Source: a virus | Direction: 5' to 3' (one strand) | IMG/VR virus record: IMGVR_UViG_3300047457_000387 | Coordinates: 1-39,326 of that record | Length of the DNA stretch: 39,326 nucleotides | Shown here: one piece after another, positions 17,722 through 23,800 of the stretch | Numbering within the stretch: position 1 is the stretch's first letter | Layout of the letters: each line of letters starts with the position of its first letter | Translations under genes and position numbers: made by a program | Notes under the pieces: model-generated | Told to the model about the DNA's origin: nothing | Databases searched by the model: none | Seen by the model: the letters and a program-made list of their open reading frames with translations, nothing else

Positions 17722-19842
17722 TTATATCCCAGTCATCTCATCCAATGGTTCATAATCATCATAAGAACTATGCGGTTGATATGTAGTCTCTTGAAGGTGG
17801 CTTATATAGGCAAGGGCATCCAAACAATTATGAACAAGAACTCCATCAGCAAAAAACTCATGCCTGCCTTCAACCATTAGGTCGTAAACTGGCACGTTTT
17901 TCTCTTGCAAGCCTTGCCTGTTTTCTGTTTGTACATTCTCTACTACAAATTTTCTGGATTGACATTTTTGGCTTGAAATTATTCCCGCATTCACAACATT
18001 GCTTTTCAGGAAGGTCTCGCATGAGAGATCGTTTAGCATGTTCTCTATGCCAAGCAATTCCTTCTGGAGATGCATGCCATTTTTTTGTAAGGTGTCTGAT
18101 ACTTTCCAAATGCCGCAAACTTTGTTCTGTTTTTCCTCTGAGACTTCGCTCTTCTCTATGTTCGACTTGATGTGCGGCACTTGATAAGCAGACAAGGTTG
18201 GAGATGTCGTTGTTTTCTGAATTCCCGTCTGCATGGTGTACATGGTGTCCATCTGGAATTCGCCCGTTATGAAATTCCCAAATGTCTCGATGAAGCGATC
18301 TTGGATTTTCCTTCCATTTCGAGTGGCTTGTATAGTATAACCTGTGGCTTCGTTGTTTAGCATTTGGATAGCGGTGATACAATTTTCCGTTAAATTCAAT
18401 GGTTTCTCGCATGATACATCCTTTAATGAATGACATTCAATGATTATATCATCGTCACTTAAAGAATCAAGACTTACCCATTGCCTATTTAATGTAAATA
18501 TCCTATGTTCAGGTGTTGCTATAATACCGTATCGAGTGATAACTTCTTTATTGCCTTTACACCACGCTTTTAATACCTTTTTGAATTCACCTGAGCCAGT
18601 TAAGACATAATCATCAGTAGTAACCTCAGATATACATTTCTCACCGTTAAGAGTCATTATTAATGTGCCAGCAGGGAAGCAATCATCATGTACTCTTGGT
18701 GATGGGAATCCTATCATTTCACGCTTAATTTCATCCCAATTCTCATCTTCATTGAATACAATCCTACCATGCTCTAATAACCCTTGCAATGCGTATACTA
18801 TCCTATTCTCTTTTGCAATACCACCAGTAGAAATTGAATGTATATGTGCAAATACTTGGTTCTTACGCATCAAATCTTCCAAATAAGGAAGAACAGCTCT
18901 CATTAAAGCACCTTTTTCTATCCCAATCGCCAAAGGTTTATGTGTTCGTATTGCCATCAACACTCTAACCGCCGATTCTCGTACATCCCACCTGCCATAA
19001 TCAATCTTCTGTACCCACCAATGACCATTCTCATAAACTCTAACTACTGCTATTGCAAAATAGTCAAGATTGCTCTTTTTACCTGTTTCAGTAGTAACCC
19101 CAGTATAACCCGAAGGATCAATAGCAATATAAGTAGCATATGAGCCAAGTGGTGCTTTACCAGTTTTTAGCCACTCTATTCTTAGTAAGTTAGAACCAGC
19201 CGTATCCCATGATGCTTCATACTCTCTGAAGAACTCAGCACTGCCCATAGACTTTTTAGCAGCTTCAATCTCTGATCTCTTGATATAAGGATTATCAGCA
19301 GTAGTGAACAACCATGACTTCCATTCAGGATCATCACCATCCTGACCTCTATCAAATATCTTACGGAATTCAACTGCCTCAGGTTCAGGTGTGCCAATAA
19401 ACAATGCTCCCCCTTCCATATCAGACAAAGACGGTCTTATGCTACTTTCCCAAGTTCCATCCTTAATATCCTTCATTTCATCCAGAATCGCATAGAACAG
19501 TTTCTTACCTCTTAACCTGTCTGGCTTGTCAGCACCACGAATCTGTATCTTTACACCATTCTTTAAAGTGATATCACCATCATTGATGTGTGCTTTAGCA
19601 ATAAGCGGTTCTGCAAGCATCATTACCAAGTCCCACATCAAGTCATATGCCATCCCCTGAGTAGGTGCTACATACATCACCCTTGCATCCATTGAAGGGC
19701 ATTGTAGAGCCTTTGTAATCAACATTACAGCCGATAACCGAGTCTTACCACATCGTCTGCCAGCAACAATCACTTTGAACCGTGTATCGTCAGTATAGAC
19801 AGTTCTCTGCCATGGGGTTAGATCAAACTTTAACTCAGCCAT
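17722..19842 (-). CDS. terL: Terminase large subunit containing an intein
   Basis: 706 codons encode a 421-residue terminase interrupted by a 285-residue intein. The ATPase has Walker A GRRCGKT (residues 28-34), Walker B LFYAILDE (115-122) and a GTPEP coupling segment (150-154). The nuclease has the acidic residues IAIDPSG (Asp242), GIEKG (Glu309) and the motif HDD/CLDALAY. The intein splits that last motif between Asp387 and Cys673, so unspliced protein should be unable to cut DNA. The N-extein is residues 1-387 and the C-extein 673-706. It packages the genome together with terS, whose end overlaps the start by eight bases. Confidence 0.93.
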   Translation of the reverse strand: MAELKFDLTPWQRTVYTDDTRFKVIVAGRRCGKTRLSAVMLITKALQCPSMDARVMYVAPTQGMAYDLMWDLVMMLAEPLIAKAHINDGDITLKNGVKIQIRGADKPDRLRGKKLFYAILDEMKDIKDGTWESSIRPSLSDMEGGALFIGTPEPEAVEFRKIFDRGQDGDDPEWKSWLFTTADNPYIKRSEIEAAKKSMGSAEFFREYEASWDTAGSNLLRIEWLKTGKAPLGSYATYIAIDPSGYTGVTTETGKKSNLDYFAIAVVRVYENGHWWVQKIDYGRWDVRESAVRVLMAIRTHKPLAIGIEKGALMRAVLPYLEDLMRKNQVFAHIHSISTGGIAKENRIVYALQGLLEHGRIVFNEDENWDEIKREMIGFPSPRVHDDCFPAGTLIMTLNGEKCISEVTTDDYVLTGSGEFKKVLKAWCKGNKEVITRYGIIATPEHRIFTLNRQWVSLDSLSDDDIIIECHSLKDVSCEKPLNLTENCITAIQMLNNEATGYTIQATRNGRKIQDRFIETFGNFITGEFQMDTMYTMQTGIQKTTTSPTLSAYQVPHIKSNIEKSEVSEEKQNKVCGIWKVSDTLQKNGMHLQKELLGIENMLNDLSCETFLKSNVVNAGIISSQKCQSRKFVVENVQTENRQGLQEKNVPVYDLMVEGRHEFFADGVLVHNCLDALAYISHLQETTYQPHSSYDDYEPLDEMTGI
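17870..18412 (-). CDS. HNH homing endonuclease nested out of frame inside the intein
   Basis: 180 residues from ATG at 18412, preceded by AAAGGA at seven bases. An ATG at 18436 in the same frame is possible but would lie at the predicted transcription start. Residues about 36-83 form an HNH domain: LHRDIWEFHNGRIPDG, HHVHHADGNSENN, DISNLVCLSSAAHQVEH, with the catalytic HH and the Asn and His ligands. A C-terminal zinc knuckle follows: CCECGNNFK and ICSRECTNRK (residues about 142-170). This is the layout of freestanding phage HNH homing nucleases. The whole gene lies inside the intein on the same strand but in a different frame, overlapping even the start of block F. Its likely target is an uninterrupted terL. 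Confidence 0.9.
   Translation of the reverse strand: MRETIEFNGKLYHRYPNAKQRSHRLYYTSHSKWKENPRSLHRDIWEFHNGRIPDGHHVHHADGNSENNDISNLVCLSSAAHQVEHREERSLRGKTEQSLRHLESIRHLTKKWHASPEGIAWHREHAKRSLMRDLPEKQCCECGNNFKPKMSIQKICSRECTNRKQARLAREKRASLRPNG
18443..18470 (-). promoter_or_regulatory. Internal promoter for the HNH gene
   Basis: On the minus strand TTGATT (18465-18470) and a perfect TATAAT (18443-18448) are separated by 16 bases. The start of transcription would fall at about 18436, some 24 bases before the ATG at 18412, leaving room for the AAAGGA ribosome site. These signals lie inside intein coding sequence just after block B, so the nuclease can be made independently of full-length terL translation. 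Confidence 0.7.
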
Positions 19843-20293
19843 TACTTTCTATCACATTCAACTCTGGTCGAGCATCACCAATAACAATAGTAAAATTAGT
19901 ACCACCAGTACTACCCATCCCACCATCAGACTTATCACCCCACTTAACCCTATCCAACTTAGATGCTATCTTCATATAATGCTCAGACTGCATCCTGACT
20001 AACGAAACTTCCTCAGGTTCAGCATTCTCAACAAGATTAGTAGCCTTCCACTCCAATACGTCAGCCCTTGCTCTACCAGCCAAGGAAATAGCATCAGGAC
20101 AGTTTAACTCAATCCAGCCACGCAATACTACATACGGGACTCCAAACTCCTCCTTAGATATGTCAGCAGGGTTATCACCTTCAGCTAACCTCTCTACCAG
20201 TATATCTCGTATGAAGTCATTGCCTTTAGATGCTACCAGATCATCTAATAACTGATAACCAAGTAGTTTTAGTGGTATTAACTTATCACTCAT
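19835..20293 (-). CDS. terS: Terminase small subunit
   Basis: 152 residues directly upstream of terL, overlapping its start. The N-terminal half is helical with a helix-turn-helix-like part (GDNPADISKEEFGVPYVVLRGWIE). The middle (residues about 75-118) is a long helix suited to ring oligomerisation. The C-terminus is flexible and ends in short strands (TNFTIVIGDARPELN), expected to touch terL. It would recognise the packaging site. No clear Shine-Dalgarno precedes the ATG, and the interrupted zinc-ribbon frame ends 11 bases before it. Confidence 0.8.
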   Translation of the reverse strand: MSDKLIPLKLLGYQLLDDLVASKGNDFIRDILVERLAEGDNPADISKEEFGVPYVVLRGWIELNCPDAISLAGRARADVLEWKATNLVENAEPEEVSLVRMQSEHYMKIASKLDRVKWGDKSDGGMGSTGGTNFTIVIGDARPELNVIESNG

Positions 20294-20304
20294 GTTTAAT
20301 TAAA

Positions 20305-20493
20305 TTAAAACGTATCCGACAATACAATATTATGTATATGATTACCACATACAGAACACATTAATAATGGACAACCATTTTCTTTTTCTTTGTAAACAAC
20401 AAAAGTCTTATTCCCACATGACTAACAACCTAAAATAGTTAAGTCGTCTTTAATTTCAACTTTAGAACCACTAAAATTTATAACATCACCCAT
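20305..20493 (-). pseudogene. Zinc-ribbon protein gene interrupted by an amber codon
   Basis: The frame opens with ATG at 20493, two bases after the stop of the regulator gene. It reads MGDVINFSGSKVEIKDDLTILGC, meets TAG at 20422-20424, and then stays open for 38 more codons (SCGNKTFVVYKEKENG, CPLLMCSVCGNHIHNIV) to TAA at 20305-20307. The stop falls exactly inside what would be the first CxxC of a zinc ribbon (C-stop-S-C), and the second CxxC (CSVC) is intact. This is either a recent nonsense mutation, a variant in this assembly, or readthrough. Other genes here end in TAG, so a general recoding of TAG is unlikely. Confidence 0.7.
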
Positions 20494-20495
20494 GC

Positions 20496-21176
20496 CTATA
20501 ACCTACCATCTCTACTCTTTATACGCTCATCATTCAACATCAAGAAGTACTTAACCCTGCTAGCAGGCACTACATCTGCATTCTGCCATCTACACCATGT
20601 CGCAATAGATACATCTAACTGCTTTGCAGCCATAGCCAGTGTCAATCCCAATTTCTCTCTTAACTTCTTTAAGTCTTTACCAGTCATAACATTAATCACT
20701 CCATCAATAGGGCCGGGAAACCTATATTTAACCGCAGGAGAATACTCTTTTTCAAGCCACGCATTAAGGTCATACCACAATATCTCATCAGTTATATAGT
20801 ATTTTTCATCTTCTTCAAACATATTAGAATAATTTGAATAGTACCACTCCGGTCTGTAGTTAACCTCTCCAACAGGCGATACTCGTAATAGCCTAGTTCG
20901 TGCAGCAGCAGCTACAGGGAAGTATTCGTTGCACTCTACAAGCATTATGACAGTTGCATCATATATAGAATATATACCTGTCTTACGATTATCACTGAGA
21001 ATTATAGGAACATCATGTTTCCTCTTTTCATTCTGACTTTTAACGTAATCATTATGTCTATTAACAAACTTGGTATACGATTCAGTAGGGATGCTATAGC
21101 TATCAGGCAATGGTTTATACGACTCATATGGTTTATATCTTTCATCTACTTCTTCATCTGATATTAATTCACTCAT
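20496..21176 (-). CDS. HTH (XRE-type) regulator
   Basis: 226 residues. The C-terminal third holds a classical helix-turn-helix: GKDLKKLREKLGLTLAMAAKQ, then LDVSIATWCRWQN (residues about 167-200). The N-terminal two thirds are polar and Tyr-rich, with no recognised domain. It stands at the head of the late unit facing the repeat-rich control region, so it may regulate its own unit or bind the repeats. The tail ASRVKYFLMLN resembles the tail of the neighbouring small protein. Confidence 0.65.
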   Translation of the reverse strand: MSELISDEEVDERYKPYESYKPLPDSYSIPTESYTKFVNRHNDYVKSQNEKRKHDVPIILSDNRKTGIYSIYDATVIMLVECNEYFPVAAAARTRLLRVSPVGEVNYRPEWYYSNYSNMFEEDEKYYITDEILWYDLNAWLEKEYSPAVKYRFPGPIDGVINVMTGKDLKKLREKLGLTLAMAAKQLDVSIATWCRWQNADVVPASRVKYFLMLNDERIKSRDGRL

Positions 21177-21382
21177 AACGTCTCATCCTCAGGATAGTTT
21201 ATCTCAGCATAATACTTAACCCTAGAAGCATGCGATATTTGACTCCTAAATACATGCCATGAACCATTATCATATCTCGCCATGTCAATCCAACCAGAGT
21301 CATAATTAGGTGCATTGCAATATACAAGGTATTGCTTATCATCTAATACAACTTCTTTATCATATATCTTCCAGTCAATCAT
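21173..21382 (-). CDS. Small DUF551-like hypothetical protein
   Basis: 69 residues from ATG at 21382, preceded by AAGGAGGT, which decides this start over the ATG at 21409. The pattern DSGWIDMARYDNGSWHVF ending in SHASRVKYYAEINYPED resembles small phage proteins of the DUF551 sort (aromatic strands, then a YAEINxP tail). Its stop overlaps the next start (ATGA). A weak minus-strand -10 (TATACT) lies about 20 bases upstream. The function is unknown. Confidence 0.6.
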   Translation of the reverse strand: MIDWKIYDKEVVLDDKQYLVYCNAPNYDSGWIDMARYDNGSWHVFRSQISHASRVKYYAEINYPEDETL

Positions 21383-21631
21383 ATTACCTCCTTTTGTGTA
21401 GTATAGCATAATGAGAGAGAGTGATGAACTTTATTTTGTGGAGGGGGGTTATATGAAAAAAATTTCCCATGCACGACTCACCCTCCCCCCCGCCTTGCGT
21501 TACTATGGAACCATCAGCTCAGATCATCCACCATGATGACACATAACTACCAAGATGAGCATGTATAGCTATCACATAACGAGAGACTATATATGTATAC
21601 GTACACAAGTACCGATATTTGTATTATTGCC

Positions 21632-22084
21632 ATTCATTTCAGAAATCCTTATTGTATTCATATACTTAACCTAAAAGATGATATATGTTCAATAGAATCA
21701 ATGACTTAAGATTCGTTTCTAAAAACCTTAATGGAATCATACACTTAACCTAAAAGCTGTATTCGTTTCAGAATTCACCAATAGAATCATATACTTAACC
21801 TTAAAGCTGCAGTTTGAGAGAGTTGAGTTAGGGAAAGTGTAAAATAAAATATCCTTAATAATCATATAGTTATAAATTTCAAAACGCCTTTATATACCAT
21901 TTCCGCAGAAAACCTGCGTTAATCACTATCCCCATGATTTCAAAGGCATATTTCAGAGAAAGTATCTTTTAGGTTAACATGTTGATTCTAATAAGGTTTT
22001 TCAAAATGAATCTTTTAGAGTGATAAAAAGTGCCTATTCATTTGAAATAACGCTAATGCAATCAACTAGTTAGTTAAAAAGCTG
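21632..22084. repeat. Five dispersed copies of a 49-bp iteron-like repeat
   Basis: Copies lie at 21632-21680, 21711-21759, 21761-21809 and 22036-22084 (plus) and at 21963-22011 (inverted). Each starts with ATTCRTTT, has an AATAGAATCA-like middle and ends in TTAACCTAAAAGMTG; the 22036 copy is the most diverged. A partial copy (the middle block) lies at about 21688-21710. Equal length and shared internal spacing show they are true copies. They may bind an initiator or a repressor. Confidence 0.85.
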
Positions 22085-22112
22085 AACTATTTAATATTTT
22101 TCTGATGATTTA

Positions 22113-22174
22113 TTGATATAGATCAAGGTTAAGTTTGAAAATATCGGTAATATGTGAATCATGCAATGTTGCAT
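22113..22174 (+). promoter_or_regulatory. Early promoter module 1: FNR box, -10 and palindrome
   Basis: TTGATATAGATCAA (22113-22126) is a perfect match to the FNR/ANR consensus TTGAT-N4-ATCAA. A -10-like TAATAT lies at 22148-22153, placing the box centre near -41, the class II activator position. The palindrome ATGCAATGTTGCAT (22161-22174) covers the expected start of transcription. The module precedes the first early gene, and its layout is repeated at 22808-22869 with identical spacing. Confidence 0.75.
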
Positions 22175-22196
22175 ATCTAACAGGGAGTAGCTAACG

Positions 22197-22406
22197 ATGG
22201 AACATTTACACGTTTTAGAATTACGGCTATCTAATGAACGCTTGCGCTTGGCTAAAGCAACAACAATCAGCGAAATAAATTATCGAACCGTTCTCGTGGA
22301 TCAAATGATCAAGGAACTATCGCATGAAAAAGAATTCATTGGCTTTGAGCAATTAAACAATACATTAAGCGATGATGATTTGCTTGCGGAGTTAATCAAA
22401 CCATGA
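22197..22406 (+). CDS. Small early hypothetical protein
   Basis: 69 residues, first gene of the early unit, with GGGAG eleven bases before the ATG. It is helical and amphipathic (HLHVLELRLSNERLRLAKA), with an acidic end (LSDDDLLAELIKP). It is the first product made from the FNR-box promoter, the usual place for a host-modifying protein. No family is recognised. Its stop overlaps the next start as ATGA. Confidence 0.6.
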   Translation: MEHLHVLELRLSNERLRLAKATTISEINYRTVLVDQMIKELSHEKEFIGFEQLNNTLSDDDLLAELIKP

Positions 22407-22489
22407 TCATCTTAATATTTACATTATGCGTAATAGCTGGCTGTTTAATAGGCCATAGAATTAATAAACTACTGAAACGCTATCTGTAA
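22403..22489 (+). CDS. Very small membrane protein (28 aa)
   Basis: Starts inside the stop of the previous gene (ATGA overlap). It encodes a single hydrophobic helix, MIILIFTLCVIAGCLIG, followed by a basic tail HRINKLLKRYL. This is an N-out or N-in single-pass micro-membrane protein by the positive-inside rule. Small early membrane proteins in phages often block superinfection or alter host membrane enzymes, but nothing specific can be said here. Confidence 0.5.
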   Translation: MIILIFTLCVIAGCLIGHRINKLLKRYL

Positions 22490-22524
22490 ATCCTTCTTAA
22501 TTTAACCAACCAGGAAAAATAAAA

Positions 22525-22740
22525 ATGACTAGAACCGAAGCTGAACGAAACTATAAACAAACGTTAGTCGCTTTAAGAATCGCTGAAGACATATCACCTG
22601 CAGCTTACGCCACCGCATGGGAAGCGTATAAAATATCTACATCCATACTTGTGCAAGCCGAGTTAAAAAGCCCGACATCGAAAGAAAGTAAAAAAGCACG
22701 TGAAATATTAAGGCTGCGCAACCTTGGGCTAGACGTTTAA
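22525..22740 (+). CDS. Small early hypothetical protein
   Basis: 71 residues with a CAGGAA ribosome site. It is nearly all helical (EAERNYKQTLVALRIAED; PAAYATAWEAYKISTSILVQAEL), with a basic C-terminus (KESKKAREILRLRN). There is no known motif. It is the last gene of the first early transcript before the second promoter module. Confidence 0.55.
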   Translation: MTRTEAERNYKQTLVALRIAEDISPAAYATAWEAYKISTSILVQAELKSPTSKESKKAREILRLRNLGLDV

Positions 22741-22807
22741 TATATTACTGAGGAAAACAGAGTGCACAACCTCGCACTATTTGAAGTCGGGATTATTTAA
22801 CGGGTTC

Positions 22808-22869
22808 TTGATATAGATCAAAGATAATTTAAAAAATTAGCCGATAATTACACCAATGCAACATTGCAT
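22808..22869 (+). promoter_or_regulatory. Early promoter module 2: FNR box, -10 and palindrome
   Basis: The same FNR consensus box TTGATATAGATCAA (22808-22821) is followed by GATAAT (22843-22848, five of six bases of the -10 consensus) and the palindrome ATGCAACATTGCAT (22856-22869), the reverse complement of the one in module 1. Box-to-hexamer (35 bases) and box-to-palindrome (48 bases) distances equal those of module 1, while the bases between have diverged. It drives the ArdA-like gene. Confidence 0.75.
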
Positions 22870-22891
22870 AAACAACCAGGAGAATTAAAAA

Positions 22892-23263
22892 ATGAGCAAC
22901 CAAATAAACAATACGCAAGACACTATCGACAGCCGCGAAATAATAGACCGCATTGAAGAACTGGAAGGCATCGAAAACCCAAGCAACGAAGAAGCGCAAG
23001 AATTAGCAATCTTGTTAAAAGTACAGGAGCAGGCTGAGGGTTACTCAGACTGGGAGTATGGCGAGACCTTGATAAGGGAATCGTACTTTACCGATTACAT
23101 CAAGGAACTGATTGCCGATTGCTACTCAATGCCTAAGGAGTTTGAATCCGGCGCATGGCCCTGGCGACATATGACGCTCGACTACCAAGCCGCAGCGGAT
23201 GAAGCAGAATACGACTACACACGTATTGACTTTGACGGCGTGGATTACTTAATCAGGAGCTAA
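22892..23263 (+). CDS. Acidic ArdA-like antirestriction-type protein
   Basis: 123 residues, very acidic, preceded by CAGGAG and its own promoter module. The segment GYSDWEYGETLIRESYFTDY, followed by a WPWRHMTLDYQAAADEAEYDYT core and IDFDGVDYLIR, matches a widespread phage/plasmid family related to the C-terminal part of ArdA antirestriction proteins. ArdA mimics DNA with its surface acids and blocks type I restriction enzymes. At 123 residues it is shorter than classical ArdA, so activity is inferred. Expression at the start of infection suits the role. Confidence 0.55.
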   Translation: MSNQINNTQDTIDSREIIDRIEELEGIENPSNEEAQELAILLKVQEQAEGYSDWEYGETLIRESYFTDYIKELIADCYSMPKEFESGAWPWRHMTLDYQAAADEAEYDYTRIDFDGVDYLIRS

Positions 23264-23264
23264 C

Positions 23265-23360
23265 ATGCAAAACTTAATAATTAACTGGGTTGCGCCGTTT
23301 CTATTTGGCGCAATTGTCGCAATACTGTTTGTAGTGGCGTTATTTTTTCCGATTAAATAG
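23265..23360 (+). CDS. Small single-pass membrane protein (31 aa)
   Basis: Starts one base after the ArdA-like stop. It encodes MQNLIINW followed by an uninterrupted hydrophobic helix (APFLFGAIVAILFVVALFF) and PIK. It is tightly packed between two early genes and has an upstream AGGAG (23255-23259), which supports translation. The function is unknown. Confidence 0.5.
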   Translation: MQNLIINWVAPFLFGAIVAILFVVALFFPIK

Positions 23361-23369
23361 GGAGGCAAA

Positions 23370-23540
23370 ATGACTGAAGATCAAAAAGCATTCGAGGAGT
23401 GGTATTTTGCCGGTGCTAACAAAAAAGCCGCCGATAAAGATAGCCACGGCAATTATATATATATGCCAGCGAATATAAACTGGAGAGCTTGGGAAGCAGC
23501 TTGTGAATATAAAAACACACAAACAAGGAGATCTAAATGA
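23370..23540 (+). CDS. Small phage protein of the W-rich FEEW type (56 aa)
   Basis: GGAGG lies four bases before the ATG. The pattern KAFEEWYFAG, then YMPANINWRAWEAACEYK, is a recurring short phage protein in which an FEEW segment precedes a WxAWxAA helix. Its function is not established. The stop overlaps the next gene's start (ATGA). Confidence 0.6.
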   Translation: MTEDQKAFEEWYFAGANKKAADKDSHGNYIYMPANINWRAWEAACEYKNTQTRRSK

Positions 23541-23800
23541 ATACAATTACACTATACAATGATTTCCACAGTACATCTGTAAATCTCAAAATGAAGAGTG
23601 CATTCCCGACAAAATCCCAGTTAAAGCGTGCAAAAAAAACGCTTTGCGGAATAAGCGGATGTACTTGTTCTGGCATCATGGGAATGCGTGGAGCTCAAGA
23701 AGTAAAAATAATCGGGCAAGAATATTTGAATGGGGAACTTGTTCCTAAATTTAGCCTACCTTTTATAATTCAGGCGCAAGGGAAAGGGGAAGCAAAATGA
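23537..23800 (+). CDS. Conserved small phage protein with a Cys cluster
   Basis: 87 residues. It begins MNTITLYNDFHSTSV and has a basic helix (QLKRAKKTLC) leading into CGISGCTCSG, three closely spaced Cys that may bind a metal. Proteins with an ITLYNDFHxTSV start and a CGIxGCTC centre occur in many phages and prophages without a known role. It overlaps both neighbours by four bases. Confidence 0.6.
   Translation: MNTITLYNDFHSTSVNLKMKSAFPTKSQLKRAKKTLCGISGCTCSGIMGMRGAQEVKIIGQEYLNGELVPKFSLPFIIQAQGKGEAK

Larger units (their letters stand above)
17827..18681 (-). mobile_element. Intein in the terminase nuclease domain
   Basis: 285 residues. Block A is CFPAGTLIMTLNG with the nucleophile Cys1. Block B contains TPEH (Thr56 and His59 of the intein). 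Blocks F and G are VPVYDLMVEG, RHEFFADG and VLVHN, ending in the His-Asn pair, with Cys as the +1 residue. All catalytic splicing residues are therefore present. The region between blocks B and F (intein residues about 90-262) shows no LAGLIDADG or HNH motif in this frame and reads like a shadow translation, because another frame there encodes an HNH endonuclease. The element is thus a mini-intein whose linker DNA is used twice. Confidence 0.93.
21410..22196. other. Noncoding control hub (787 bp) between divergent units
   Basis: No credible gene lies here. It separates the minus-strand late unit from the plus-strand early unit. It contains a G-run/C-run pair at 21441-21493, five 49-bp repeats (21632-22084), an A+T-rich stretch at 21840-21900, a small hairpin CGCAG-AAAAC-CTGCG at 21904-21918, and the first FNR-box promoter module (22113-22174). 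The mixture of iterated sites, an easily melted segment and promoters suits a replication origin, a regulatory switch, or both. Confidence 0.75.

Noticed and set aside
17827-18681. Group I intron in terL
   Set aside because: The terL frame is open through the whole insert, with intein blocks at both ends; nothing is removed that would require RNA splicing.
20305-20493. Genome-wide reassignment of TAG
   Set aside because: Other genes here end at TAG without a conserved extension, and the only tRNA reads UGG.
22113-22126. CRP site instead of FNR box
   Set aside because: CRP sites follow TGTGA-N6-TCACA; the sequence here matches the FNR half sites and N4 spacing exactly.
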